IMG/VR virus record: IMGVR_UViG_3300032285_001212
Coordinates: 1 to 25,863 of that record
DNA: 25,863 bases
Source: a virus
Reading direction: 5' to 3' (one strand)
The position numbers were made by a program, and so were the translations under genes. Shown piece after piece: positions 1 through 7,400 of the stretch; the first letter of the stretch is position 1; every line of letters starts with the position of its first letter. The notes under the pieces are model-generated. The model worked only from the letters and a program-made list of their open reading frames with translations, was not told where the DNA came from and ran no database searches.

Positions 1-91
1 AGGATACCTTGTAATCGTAGGAAGGAAGGCCAATCATCACCTTCCGACCTGCTAAATTATAAGCACCCTCTGATTTTGCTAGTTCGGTCAT
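1..91 (-). CDS. N-terminal fragment of an unidentified phage protein, possibly glycosyltransferase-like
   Basis: An open frame starts with ATG at 91 and runs off the left edge, so only the first 30 residues are visible. They begin MTELAKSEGAYNLAGRKVMI and continue with GLPSYDYKVS. The stretch KVMIGLPSYDYKV resembles the first strand and loop of phage proteins annotated as family 2-like glycosyltransferases (pattern hydrophobic-G-x-P-x-Y-D-x-K-V). This rests on about ten residues and is weak. The start lies 4 bases after the stop of the upstream gene, so the two are probably cotranscribed. There is only a modest GGAT upstream as a ribosome binding site, so translational coupling is likely. Confidence 0.5.
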   Translation of the reverse strand, partial: MTELAKSEGAYNLAGRKVMIGLPSYDYKVS

Positions 92-94
92 TTT

Positions 95-601
95 TTATCC
101 GTATTGAATAGTCTGGTAGTTAATATTGGTTACTACAACATAAATACCATTTTCTGCCAAAATACCTTCTCCAGAAAAAATTGCTTGGAACGGCTGTACT
201 GCTGTTCCTGTGTTGTAACTAGTTAAAAATTTACCAATTGAATATACACAAGCGGTACCGCCAGCAATTGTTCCAGTATTAAGATCTGTAATACTAAAAG
301 TATCAGCAGTTAAAACAGTAATTGTGTAAGTTCCAGCAACCGCAGCAATCCCAGAAGCGGCAGCATAAGTTATGCCAATAGCTTGTCCAGTAGCTAAACC
401 ATGTGCTGTTTTTGTAACTGTTACTGTATATCCAGAACGAGCATAAGTAGCTGATACTGGGGCAGTAATGGTATCAAATAAATCAATACTGCCAGCCGTA
501 CCAGTGCCAAGATAAACTAAATTTTTAAGACGAACACGACCAGATACTGCTAAACCTGAACCGCTAAAATGCGTGCCTTTTACGTCATATTGCATTGTCA
601 T
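95..601 (-). CDS. Phage structural protein with an inserted HGL-x-x-G (FCCH-like) beta domain
   Basis: A 168-residue protein rich in Gly, Thr, Ala and Val, as expected of beta-sheet virion proteins. The ATG at 601 has GGAG seven bases upstream. Residues about 52-115 (from SATYARSGYTVTVTKTAHGL to GTIAGGT) match the small beta unit recurring in phage tail and baseplate proteins, with pattern H-G-L-x-x-G-Q, then G-T-Y-T-I-T, then A-D-T-F-S-I. That unit is often annotated as ubiquitin-activating-enzyme FCCH-like. It seems inserted into a shorter protein, because the flanks (residues 1-50 and 118-168) read as one continuous small fold. It lies after the capsid genes and is probably a head-surface, head-tail or tail component. 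Exact role unknown. Confidence 0.75.
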   Translation of the reverse strand: MTMQYDVKGTHFSGSGLAVSGRVRLKNLVYLGTGTAGSIDLFDTITAPVSATYARSGYTVTVTKTAHGLATGQAIGITYAAASGIAAVAGTYTITVLTADTFSITDLNTGTIAGGTACVYSIGKFLTSYNTGTAVQPFQAIFSGEGILAENGIYVVVTNINYQTIQYG

Positions 602-625
602 AATTAATCTCCAAAAATGTTAAGT

Positions 626-647
626 GGGCTAGGGAAAGCCCTAACCC
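626..647 (-). terminator. Hairpin between two structural genes, possible weak terminator or attenuator
   Basis: The arms GGGCTAGGG (626-634) and CCCTAACCC (639-647) pair over 9 positions with one G-U wobble and a 4-base loop. It lies in the 52-base gap between the stop at 654 and the start at 601. On the minus strand the nearest T-run (five T) begins about nine bases after the stem, too far for a strong intrinsic terminator. It may tune expression of the downstream gene or protect the 3' end of the upstream message. Confidence 0.4.
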
Positions 648-653
648 GCCAGA

Positions 654-1124
654 TTAATTATTAAATGTTGACTGAAATTGGCTACCATCAGAATTACGAA
701 CAACATATGCAATAACCAAAGTAGATGCACCTGATGTAGATGTACCAGCTAATGTAGCGGTAATAATTGCATCAGTTGTACCAACGTTATTAACAAACGG
801 TGCGCCAGTAGTAGCAATAGTAAATGCTGAAACTCCTGCTGCTGATGGGCTTGTTAAAGCAGAAGTAATGGTTGTAGAGCCACTAGATAAGGTAATCGTT
901 GGACTTGTACCGCCAGCATAACCAGTAGTAGTAATCAACTGAATGCTAGTAATCAAAGAACCAGCTGGTAATGTGAATACGTTTGTTGCGCCATCAGCAA
1001 AGCCTAAAGTAGCTTGTTGAGAAACGATTGAGCAACCTGTGTTGCGGATTGAACCAGCAGTTGTGCCAGTAGTGTTTTTAACGGTACCTAATAGCCAAGG
1101 ACCTAAGTGTGTAGCGAAACCCAT
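654..1124 (-). CDS. Beta-rich virion protein, probable decoration or fibre-type protein
   Basis: A 156-residue protein beginning MGFATHLGPWLLGTVKNTTG. It is dominated by Gly, Ser, Thr, Ala and Ile, with alternating hydrophobic residues typical of beta-sandwich virion proteins. ATG at 1124 is preceded by AGGAGA at good spacing. Proteins with this opening are common in environmental phages next to capsid genes; I infer a surface or head-completion role from position and composition, not from a recognised domain. It lies beyond the strong terminator after the capsid gene and has its own promoter candidate and structured leader, so its expression is separated from the capsid operon, as expected for a product needed in a different amount. 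No signal peptide, membrane segment or cysteine cluster is visible apart from one Cys near residue 31. Confidence 0.75.
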   Translation of the reverse strand: MGFATHLGPWLLGTVKNTTGTTAGSIRNTGCSIVSQQATLGFADGATNVFTLPAGSLITSIQLITTTGYAGGTSPTITLSSGSTTITSALTSPSAAGVSAFTIATTGAPFVNNVGTTDAIITATLAGTSTSGASTLVIAYVVRNSDGSQFQSTFNN

Positions 1125-1150
1125 GTGGATTCTCCTATATACAAGTTAAA

Positions 1151-1205
1151 CCTATTAATCGGTATATCGTCTGCTGGGGCAGTTTAATAGGCTGGTATCA
1201 CCCAG
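1151..1205 (-). other. Structured 5' leader of the 654-1124 gene
   Basis: In the 177-base gap between the capsid terminator and the next start there are nested inverted repeats. CCTATTAA (1151-1158) pairs with TTAATAGG (1184-1191) and encloses CTGC/GCAG (1171-1174 and 1179-1182); CTGG/CCAG (1192-1195 and 1202-1205) forms a neighbouring hairpin. All lie between the promoter candidate and the ribosome binding site, so they would sit in the 5' untranslated RNA. Possible roles are stabilising an abundant structural message or tuning translation. Confidence 0.45.
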
Positions 1206-1213
1206 ATATCCAT

Positions 1214-1241
1214 ATCTTACTACTATTTTAAATATATGCAA
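1214..1241 (-). promoter_or_regulatory. Candidate sigma70-type promoter for the downstream virion gene pair
   Basis: Read on the minus strand, TTGCAT (1241-1236) and TAAGAT (1219-1214) are 16 bases apart. They lie just after the capsid terminator and upstream of the gene starting at 1124. The match to consensus is moderate, but a promoter is expected here because the terminator would otherwise silence the downstream genes. Confidence 0.4.
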
Positions 1242-1245
1242 GCAA

Positions 1246-1278
1246 ATAAAAAGAAAAACCCCGCTTTTTGGGCGGGGT
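1246..1278 (-). terminator. Strong intrinsic terminator after the major capsid gene
   Basis: On the minus strand a perfect 7-base-pair stem, ACCCCGC (1278-1272) with GCGGGGT (1264-1258), closes a 7-base loop and runs into TTTTCTTTTTATTT. It begins 24 bases after the capsid stop codon. This is the end of the packaging and head operon. Confidence 0.9.
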
Positions 1279-1301
1279 CTTCCGTGATGCAAAGGTGCTG
1301 A

Positions 1302-2216
1302 TTAAGCGCCTTGTGAACCCCACATACCTAGTGGATCAGACCAACCAAAGCTATAACGCTCACGAGACTTGTAACGTACGTTACCAGTATCGAAATCACC
1401 GTCCATGCTGTTGCTCAAAGGAGTACGAACGAAATGCTTCATACCGTTTGGAACATCAGTTGTCAGGAAGTAACTATTTGGATCTGTCAAGAAGTTGTTA
1501 ACTGTGTAACCTTCTGAGATAGAACCATTGTTTACGATAGCGTTGATATCATTGTCGGTTGTGCCAACACGCAGTTGAGTTTCGAGCAAGCGAGTTGCAA
1601 CGAACTGTAACTGTGGAGGAACAATCAACTTCTTAGGTTTAGCAGCAATCAACAAACCACGCTCATCTGTCCATTGAGCGATTTGAATAACGGCAGCTTC
1701 CAAGGAAGTTTCGTTCAAATCAGCCATTGTGGACTGAGTATTGCTGTTTGTGCCGCCAGAAACCAATGGATGGTTAGTAGCAAACAATGGAACGCCATCA
1801 CCGCCATAATATTGGGCAGAGTTAGTGAAACCGTTGTTTAGGACGGCAGCGGCTTTAACCTGTTTGGTGTAAGCCATAGCACGAGCCAAAGCCTTTGTAT
1901 AGCGAGCTGACAAAGAATCGTAGAGGTTGTCTTCGATTGCTTCTTCAGTCAAGCTAAAGCCAAGGGCGATAGTTTCGTGGTTGTAGCGAGCTGTAAATGC
2001 CTCTTGAGCATTGTCATAACGGATGGCAGAGCCTTCGTTTTTGACAGGTGCTGCTGAGAAGCCAGACAACTTAGTTTCTTCTTCGAACGAACGCTCAGAG
2101 GTCTCTGTTTCATAGATCTCTTTGTGTTGTTCACCATAGCGAGCATACTCAAGTCCAAACAAAGCGTTCAAACCAGGGAGCAACTCTTTCAGTAGTTGTG
2201 CACGAGAAATAGCCAT
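1302..2216 (-). CDS. Major capsid protein (Mu gpT-like family)
   Basis: A 304-residue protein starting MAISRAQLLKELLPGLNALF. Length, position after scaffold and decoration genes, and motifs fit the major head subunit of the Mu gpT-like group, which adopts the HK97 fold. Helical N-terminal residues (about 1-45) are followed by the E-loop-like part, then the core with ALGFSLTEEAIEDNLYDSL, the NGFTNSAQYYGGDGVPLFA segment near residues 125-145, FATNHPL, and KPKKLIVPPQL. The C-terminal end (YSFGWSDPLGMWGSQGA) is typical of the group. AAGGAG precedes the start. It forms the icosahedral shell with the scaffold product and is the last gene before a strong terminator, as befits the most abundant late product. 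Confidence 0.88.
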   Translation of the reverse strand: MAISRAQLLKELLPGLNALFGLEYARYGEQHKEIYETETSERSFEEETKLSGFSAAPVKNEGSAIRYDNAQEAFTARYNHETIALGFSLTEEAIEDNLYDSLSARYTKALARAMAYTKQVKAAAVLNNGFTNSAQYYGGDGVPLFATNHPLVSGGTNSNTQSTMADLNETSLEAAVIQIAQWTDERGLLIAAKPKKLIVPPQLQFVATRLLETQLRVGTTDNDINAIVNNGSISEGYTVNNFLTDPNSYFLTTDVPNGMKHFVRTPLSNSMDGDFDTGNVRYKSRERYSFGWSDPLGMWGSQGA

Positions 2217-2227
2217 TTAATTGCTCC

Positions 2228-2842
2228 TTAAGCAGCTGTTGCTACAGCAGAACCGCTGTAGTAAGTGTGGACACCAAAGTTAAATTTAACAATAACTTCA
2301 GTAAAAGAACCCGATGCATTAACTGTTTCTGGAACGCCAGCTACGATACGGATAGGTAATGCTGAACCCGAACCTGTAGTTGCTGAAATAGATGCTAAAG
2401 AGTCGCCTGTTGTTGTGCTACCAGTAGTCAAAATTAAAGCTGAGTTTTGACCAATAGCTGCTTGTGTTACACCAGAAATTGTTGATGCGCCAGCAGCAGT
2501 TACGGCAACTTTAAACAAAGCATCTGGATCATCCAATACAAAAGCTTGGATATCAGTAGCGTTTGTTGTCGCTGGGTAATACTGTTGTTGCAACAATTGC
2601 TTGGTTGTTGGGTTTGTGAACTGACAACCCAAGAAAATACCAACTGCATCGGTTGCGGTAGCTGTGGTTGAAACTTTGCTTAGTGTACCGCCTGTATTTA
2701 AACGTACGACATCACCGTAGAAAATCGATGTGCCAGAGTTTTGGGCGATAGGGAACAAGCGAGTAGAACCAGCAAATACCTGACCACCGATCAAATTGAT
2801 CGGCTGAAACCCATAAGGGCCTGCTACGGTAGGATAAGCCAT
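2228..2842 (-). CDS. Capsid-associated, decoration-type protein upstream of the capsid gene
   Basis: A 204-residue protein starting MAYPTVAGPYGFQPINLIGG. It is rich in Thr, Ala, Ser, Gly and Val and predicted to be mostly beta. Proteins with this opening and a F-x-G-D-V-V-x-L strand (here FYGDVVRLN) occur immediately before the major capsid gene in many environmental phages and are thought to be head decoration or minor head proteins. An AGGAG precedes the ATG at 2842; the 11-base gap to the capsid start indicates cotranscription. No catalytic motif is visible. Decoration by trimers on the capsid surface is an inference from synteny and composition. Confidence 0.7.
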   Translation of the reverse strand: MAYPTVAGPYGFQPINLIGGQVFAGSTRLFPIAQNSGTSIFYGDVVRLNTGGTLSKVSTTATATDAVGIFLGCQFTNPTTKQLLQQQYYPATTNATDIQAFVLDDPDALFKVAVTAAGASTISGVTQAAIGQNSALILTTGSTTTGDSLASISATTGSGSALPIRIVAGVPETVNASGSFTEVIVKFNFGVHTYYSGSAVATAA

Positions 2843-2864
2843 TTAGAACTCCTAAATTAAAAAA

Positions 2865-3311
2865 TTAACCTTTGCCAAATGAACTCGAAGACTTCTTCTC
2901 CGCAAAGAGAGGTGCCCTTGGGTCGCTTTGACGCATGAAATTATTGTCTACAGCCTCTGTCTGAGCTTCGGTTTGTTTAGCATAAAAAGCATTACGCTGG
3001 TCCACGAACTCTTCTGGAGTTTTGCAAAGCAATAACCCGCCAATCTCAATGTTGTCCTTAAAGCGACTATTGGGATCAACTAACAGTTGCATATCTGGTT
3101 GCTCCTCTACTGGTACAGGCTCCCACTTTTCTCTCAGTTTTGCTGAAAGATTGCGTGGATCTGCTGCACCCAATGTTGAAACACGAACCCAATGGTACTT
3201 ATATCCAGGCATTTTTACAGGCTCTGGAAGTAACTCAGCTGGCGCCCACTGCTGAAAGCGTTCAGTTGATGCACGGGTTTCTACTTCACGAGTAATTCTT
3301 TTTTCAGCCAT
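2865..3311 (-). CDS. Conserved head-module protein of unknown function
   Basis: A 148-residue charged protein starting MAEKRITREVETRASTERFQ. It has a central conserved-looking segment with GYKYHWVRVSTLGAADPRN around residues 36-55 and a low-complexity C-terminus ending KKSSSSFGKG. It sits between scaffold and decoration genes, one base after the scaffold stop, with its ribosome binding site GGAGG inside the scaffold gene, so the two are translated together. The disordered ends and position suggest an assembly factor or internal head protein. I do not recognise a named domain. Confidence 0.7.
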   Translation of the reverse strand: MAEKRITREVETRASTERFQQWAPAELLPEPVKMPGYKYHWVRVSTLGAADPRNLSAKLREKWEPVPVEEQPDMQLLVDPNSRFKDNIEIGGLLLCKTPEEFVDQRNAFYAKQTEAQTEAVDNNFMRQSDPRAPLFAEKKSSSSFGKG

Positions 3312-3312
3312 T

Positions 3313-4269
3313 TTAGGCCTCCATTTTTAAAAGTTCACGAGCATATTGCTCAGGCGTTAAACCTAACTTCTTGGATATTGCTAACTGGGAAGTATTAAGT
3401 TTTATCTTTTTCGAAGATGTACTACGGCTTGCCGGGGCAACTACTGTGCTCGGTTTCGTCCGAGGAGAACTCTTTTCTTCGTCTACTGCTGGTTCCTCGA
3501 AGTTTTCGGGGAATCTTTTGCGCATAGTTTCGTCTATTCGCTTGTAATACTCGTCAGTCGTAGCATAAGCCATACCGTTTTGCTTTACGAGTTTTTCGTG
3601 TAACCCTAAAGCTAAACTAGTCATCTCATCATCCTGACCAAACCAAGGATTTCGTTCCTGCCATACGCTGGCTTTTTGGTCACGGACAACAGGCTTTTCT
3701 GACTGTTGTGGTATTTGTACATCATTTTCCTGCTCTTGTAAAGCCTTGCGTTGATTTAAATTTTGAGTAGCATCAAATGCTCTATCCAATTTAATCTTAG
3801 CGGAGGTCATTTTTTCTTGAGCTTCGACTAATTTATCGGCATCTCCAGACTCATAAGCATCTCGATATTCCTTCTTAGCCATTACTAATTCTTGCTCTGC
3901 ATTAGTTTTAAATGAATCTACAGCCATTGTTTCAGATGAATTAACACGCCCTTTTAAGGTTTTGTTTTCTTCATACAGTTTCTTGGCTATATCAATAGCT
4001 TCTTGACGTTCACGGTCAGCCGCTTCTTTGGCTCTACGTTCATCGTGATAAATCTTCCTAAAGCCATCAATCTTTTTCTTGGCTTCTGCGGAATACTCAT
4101 CTAATTCGTCTTTTTCCATTTCCTCCACAAACTCAGGCTCAGAGGGTTTACGCCCTTTATCCTGGGGAGGAGTGTCATCTTCTACTTCAATTTCAAAGTT
4201 ATCAGAATCTTCGGTGTTTTCGAGTACCTTAGTTTCTGGTGCTTCATCGGGAAACTTATAGTTTTCCAT
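3313..4269 (-). CDS. Capsid scaffolding protein (predicted)
   Basis: A 318-residue, highly charged, mostly helical protein. The first 75 residues are strongly acidic (EIEVEDDTPPQDKGRKP and following). Residues about 60-180 form a long heptad-like coiled coil rich in Ala, Glu and Lys. The last 35 residues are basic and helical (KKIKLNTSQLAISKKLGL near residue 286, then the end YARELLKMEA). An acidic coiled-coil body with a basic helical C-terminus that docks on the capsid subunit is the classic scaffold design. Position between portal and capsid genes supports it. Sequence similarity alone would not prove it, since scaffolds diverge quickly. No protease domain is visible here, so the scaffold may leave the prohead intact or be cut by a product outside the window. 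Confidence 0.75.
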   Translation of the reverse strand: MENYKFPDEAPETKVLENTEDSDNFEIEVEDDTPPQDKGRKPSEPEFVEEMEKDELDEYSAEAKKKIDGFRKIYHDERRAKEAADRERQEAIDIAKKLYEENKTLKGRVNSSETMAVDSFKTNAEQELVMAKKEYRDAYESGDADKLVEAQEKMTSAKIKLDRAFDATQNLNQRKALQEQENDVQIPQQSEKPVVRDQKASVWQERNPWFGQDDEMTSLALGLHEKLVKQNGMAYATTDEYYKRIDETMRKRFPENFEEPAVDEEKSSPRTKPSTVVAPASRSTSSKKIKLNTSQLAISKKLGLTPEQYARELLKMEA

Positions 4270-4290
4270 TCGTATACTCCTTATTTTCGT

Positions 4291-4695
4291 TTACTTGCGT
4301 TTAATGCCACGGGGATCGTCCACTACAGCCTCAACCGTATCATCATTAATGATGCGGAATTCACGGCCATGTATTACTAAACGGCTACCAGCATATGGTT
4401 TTACAAGGATAAAATCACCCTTTTTACACCATGGGCCACTCGGGAACCTAGACTTATCTGCATAGCAATCTGGGCCTAGTTCTACTACAAACAACACAGT
4501 TGTCAGCGTTTCTTCAATTCGGACAGTTTCGTCTGCCTTTAAGATACCGCTTTCAAACTCTTTTTCCTGCTCTGGAATAGCGCAAAGGATGCGATAGCCA
4601 GAAGGTTTAGGAAGTTGTGTTGCCTTTTCTTCATTTGACTTATCAAGCAGTTGCGTTAAATCTACTGCCTTATCTAAGTCGATTTGATTACTCAT
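4291..4695 (-). CDS. Phage GroES-like co-chaperonin
   Basis: A 134-residue protein with a Cpn10-type core at about residues 29-126. PKPSGYRILCAIPE matches the first strands; EFESGILKADETV (46-58) is in the place of the mobile loop, with GIL as the GroEL-contacting tripeptide; VLFVVELGPDCYADKS corresponds to the V-x-x-x-G-x-G region; KKGDFILVKPYAG (91-103) matches G-D-x-V-L-F-x-x-Y-A-G; REFRIINDDTVEAVV (111-125) is the closing strand. A 28-residue N-terminal extension and a basic tail are additional. Like T4 gp31, it would replace host GroES on GroEL and enlarge the folding chamber, here probably for the capsid or portal protein. It overlaps the upstream gene by 8 bases and lies between portal and scaffold. 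Confidence 0.82.
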   Translation of the reverse strand: MSNQIDLDKAVDLTQLLDKSNEEKATQLPKPSGYRILCAIPEQEKEFESGILKADETVRIEETLTTVLFVVELGPDCYADKSRFPSGPWCKKGDFILVKPYAGSRLVIHGREFRIINDDTVEAVVDDPRGIKRK

Positions 4696-4876
4696 CCGAG
4701 TTCTCCATTCTGTCTTTGAGGTCTAATACGTAACCACGGGCGATCAGCAGACCTCGAATCTCACCGCACGTTTTTTTGTATTCCTCGAATTTTTCGTAGT
4801 TTCCGAGGATTACGGCTTCTTTAAGCTGGGCTATCTTGTCGTCAAGCTGCTTAACTAATACTTCAAGTTCGGTCAT
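4688..4876 (-). CDS. Short coiled-coil protein between portal and co-chaperonin
   Basis: A 62-residue protein starting MTELEVLVKQLDDKIAQLKE, predicted to be two helices of coiled-coil type with the hydrophobic spacing L-x-x-L-x-x-K-I-x-x-L. Its start overlaps the portal stop by ATGA and its end overlaps the co-chaperonin start by 8 bases, so the three genes are translationally coupled. Conservation of such tight packing argues that it is real. Function unknown; an adaptor in head assembly is possible. Confidence 0.7.
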   Translation of the reverse strand: MTELEVLVKQLDDKIAQLKEAVILGNYEKFEEYKKTCGEIRGLLIARGYVLDLKDRMENSDE

Positions 4877-7392
4877 TCCTTACCTTTCTTGTTATTTTTA
4901 GCGTTCATTCCTACGGCTACTAGTTGGGAAACTAGTTGGCCTTTTTGAACGTCAATCTGATCCTTCATGTGTGCCATATCTACGCCAAGCTTGGTGCCGT
5001 CATATTCAGTCTTGCGATCTGCGGAATCCCTATCTTTGGCAATCGTAGCTCCAAGGCGGGTTCCTTCAATCTCCAAGGTTCCCTCAACACGCTGGCGGTC
5101 GATAGCCAACTGCTCTGCCTTAAGCTGGGCATCCACTTGATCTTTAGCGGCTTTACGCTGTTGCTCTTGCGCTTTGATCTGAAGCTCTTGCATCTGCATT
5201 TGCACGATAGGATCTTGAGCTTGCTGTTGAGCCTGTTGTTGGGCGGCTTGAGCTTGATTCTGCGCAAGCAACTGGGTAGAAGCTTGAGCCACCAGACGAG
5301 AAATTTGAATTTCGTAATCTTCTGGGATAGCCTCATCGTCATCCTCTTTGATGGATGGCAATGGTGCGCCAAGTTGTTGCTCAATCATTATGCGGTACTT
5401 GAATCCATAGTGCTGGGCAATATGAGCCTGCATTGCTGCGGTCATTTGGTTTGCTAAAGGATTCTGACCAATAATGGCTGCGGTCAAAGGATCTTGCAAG
5501 AAGTTCTGGTGAGCCGTAATGTGGGCATCTTGGTCTTGGTAGACAAATGCTTTTACAGGCTTTCCAGAAATGATGTTCATATTCTCGGTGATTGGATCTT
5601 GTGGTTTCTGATCATCTTCCAATGGAACCAGCTTTTGAGCGTTGGTAATTCCCAACACTTCTAGCATTTGGCGGTGCAGATGTGGAAGGTTATAAATCTG
5701 AGGAGCTTGTTGAGCTAACTGTAAAACAGCCTGATACTGAACAATCTTCTGTGCCATTGTCGCGGCATTGGGATCAGATACTGGAATTACAGTAACTAAG
5801 TCATAGTCAGATTGCTTTGCTCTTGGGCTACCTTCAACTGGCTCATAAGTGTATTCATCTGGGGTATAGTCACGGATGATCTCTTTCAGAAGCTTTAATT
5901 CCTGCTTCATTGAGTAATGGATACGGGATTGCACCGCAGACATTACTTTAAGAGTTCTTTCCAAGATAGCTAGCGTAGTTCCAACTGGGGAGTTAGCAGA
6001 CATATCAGAGATCTTCATATCTCCAGCTGAGGCAAATCTGCGACCTTCTTCTACGATGGTTCCAAGCAAACTATAAAGGACTTGGCTAGGCTCCTTGTAC
6101 GGGAGTGGCATTAGGTTGTCTTTAAGGACTCCAGATGGAACATCAACATCCCTAAATTCGCCTGGTGCTATCGGAGTGTCATCCCCTTTAATTCGCAGAC
6201 CACGAGTCTTAAATCCTCCTGGCAAATTCGATAATGTGCCTGCATCCACGAGCTGCCTGATGAGAGATGTTCCTGATTTAGCAAAAGCCCCCACAAGATG
6301 AATGAGACCAAAACAGTAAAAGCCAAAGCCCGGAACATACCCATAATGTACGAAATGATTACGTTTTTGCTTTGTTTCATCTTCTGGTCTCCAATTTCTA
6401 CGAATAGACAGAATAGTTGAAGTGCCTTTTTCAATGGTCACTACATAGGGAAGTGCAATCCCTGTTAATTCTCCGTCTTCGTCTTTATCTTCATAACCTT
6501 CTAAATCGAGGTCAACGTGCATTTCAAGAAGCTTATAACGGTCATCCGAACTAGCACGGAAGCCCATCTTTTCAGCAATCTTCTTCTCTACTTCATCCAA
6601 TGCACCGCTTGGTTCTTCTAACTCTACATCACGGTAAAAGCCAGCATACTGTAAACGCTTAACTTCATTCTCAGTCTTACGCATTACATGGGTAACACGA
6701 GGTGATGACTCTAAAGAAGAAGCTCCATAAGGAACAACAATGTCTTCCGCAGGGATAAACATGGATACTTGGCGGTTTAGAGAAGGGTCAAAGTACACCT
6801 TTTTAAATGCGTTTCCTGATAGACCTAATCCCCAAATCATGCGCTCATGCTCTGGGCGGTATTCAGTCATTACATCTGTCAGCTGGTAGTTCATGTCATC
6901 TTGGACACGGGTCGCAGCTTCTTTCTTCTCTTGGGTCTCCTTGCCGATGATCTGCGTTTTAACAGGGCCAGCAGCTGGAAACGTCTCCATGATTGTCTCT
7001 GCTTGAAACTTAACAAGCGCTTCAGATAGCAACGGATGATAGACACCGCAAGCTCCTTCCCATGGTTCAGAGCGTTCTTCAATCTTCATGCCTAGTAGCT
7101 CTAATCCGTCTACGTAGGTTTGAATCCAATCTTTACGGGAAGAAATGTCTTCCTCAAAATCGCCAGTTAAATCTCCAGCCAATTCAGCTAAAACACCTTC
7201 CGAGATGTATTCGGCTAAGTTACAGTCAAAGTCTTCATCTGACTCTTCTTCTGGTTCAATTTCAATCTCCATGCCATCAATCCCGATACGGACTGATTCT
7301 GGATCTTCAATCTCGATCTCGATTGGTTCTTCGTTTTCTGCTAAAGAATCCAATCCTACAGGAGCTTGGTAAAGTGATTTTTCAATGGACAT
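4873..7392 (-). CDS. Portal protein
   Basis: An 839-residue protein directly downstream of the large terminase gene (8-base gap), the usual position and size of a large podovirus- or P22-like portal. The N-terminal 60 residues are extremely acidic. The core (about 80-650) has the alternating helix and strand pattern of portals, with WGLGLSGNAFKKVYFDP near residues 187-203 and IPAEDIVVPYGASSLESSPR shortly after, both characteristic of this group. The C-terminal part (about 700-839) is a glutamine- and alanine-rich coiled coil (QNQAQAAQQQAQQQAQDP), comparable to the barrel helix of P22-like portals. Twelve copies would form the ring at one capsid vertex through which the terminase pumps DNA. 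Confidence 0.88.
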   Translation of the reverse strand: MSIEKSLYQAPVGLDSLAENEEPIEIEIEDPESVRIGIDGMEIEIEPEEESDEDFDCNLAEYISEGVLAELAGDLTGDFEEDISSRKDWIQTYVDGLELLGMKIEERSEPWEGACGVYHPLLSEALVKFQAETIMETFPAAGPVKTQIIGKETQEKKEAATRVQDDMNYQLTDVMTEYRPEHERMIWGLGLSGNAFKKVYFDPSLNRQVSMFIPAEDIVVPYGASSLESSPRVTHVMRKTENEVKRLQYAGFYRDVELEEPSGALDEVEKKIAEKMGFRASSDDRYKLLEMHVDLDLEGYEDKDEDGELTGIALPYVVTIEKGTSTILSIRRNWRPEDETKQKRNHFVHYGYVPGFGFYCFGLIHLVGAFAKSGTSLIRQLVDAGTLSNLPGGFKTRGLRIKGDDTPIAPGEFRDVDVPSGVLKDNLMPLPYKEPSQVLYSLLGTIVEEGRRFASAGDMKISDMSANSPVGTTLAILERTLKVMSAVQSRIHYSMKQELKLLKEIIRDYTPDEYTYEPVEGSPRAKQSDYDLVTVIPVSDPNAATMAQKIVQYQAVLQLAQQAPQIYNLPHLHRQMLEVLGITNAQKLVPLEDDQKPQDPITENMNIISGKPVKAFVYQDQDAHITAHQNFLQDPLTAAIIGQNPLANQMTAAMQAHIAQHYGFKYRIMIEQQLGAPLPSIKEDDDEAIPEDYEIQISRLVAQASTQLLAQNQAQAAQQQAQQQAQDPIVQMQMQELQIKAQEQQRKAAKDQVDAQLKAEQLAIDRQRVEGTLEIEGTRLGATIAKDRDSADRKTEYDGTKLGVDMAHMKDQIDVQKGQLVSQLVAVGMNAKNNKKGKE

Positions 7393-7400
7393 AATATTTC

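Noticed and set aside
4936-5457. 173-residue plus frame opposite the portal gene
   Set aside because: Antisense shadow of the glutamine-rich portal end, Leu- and Cys-rich, with no ribosome binding site.
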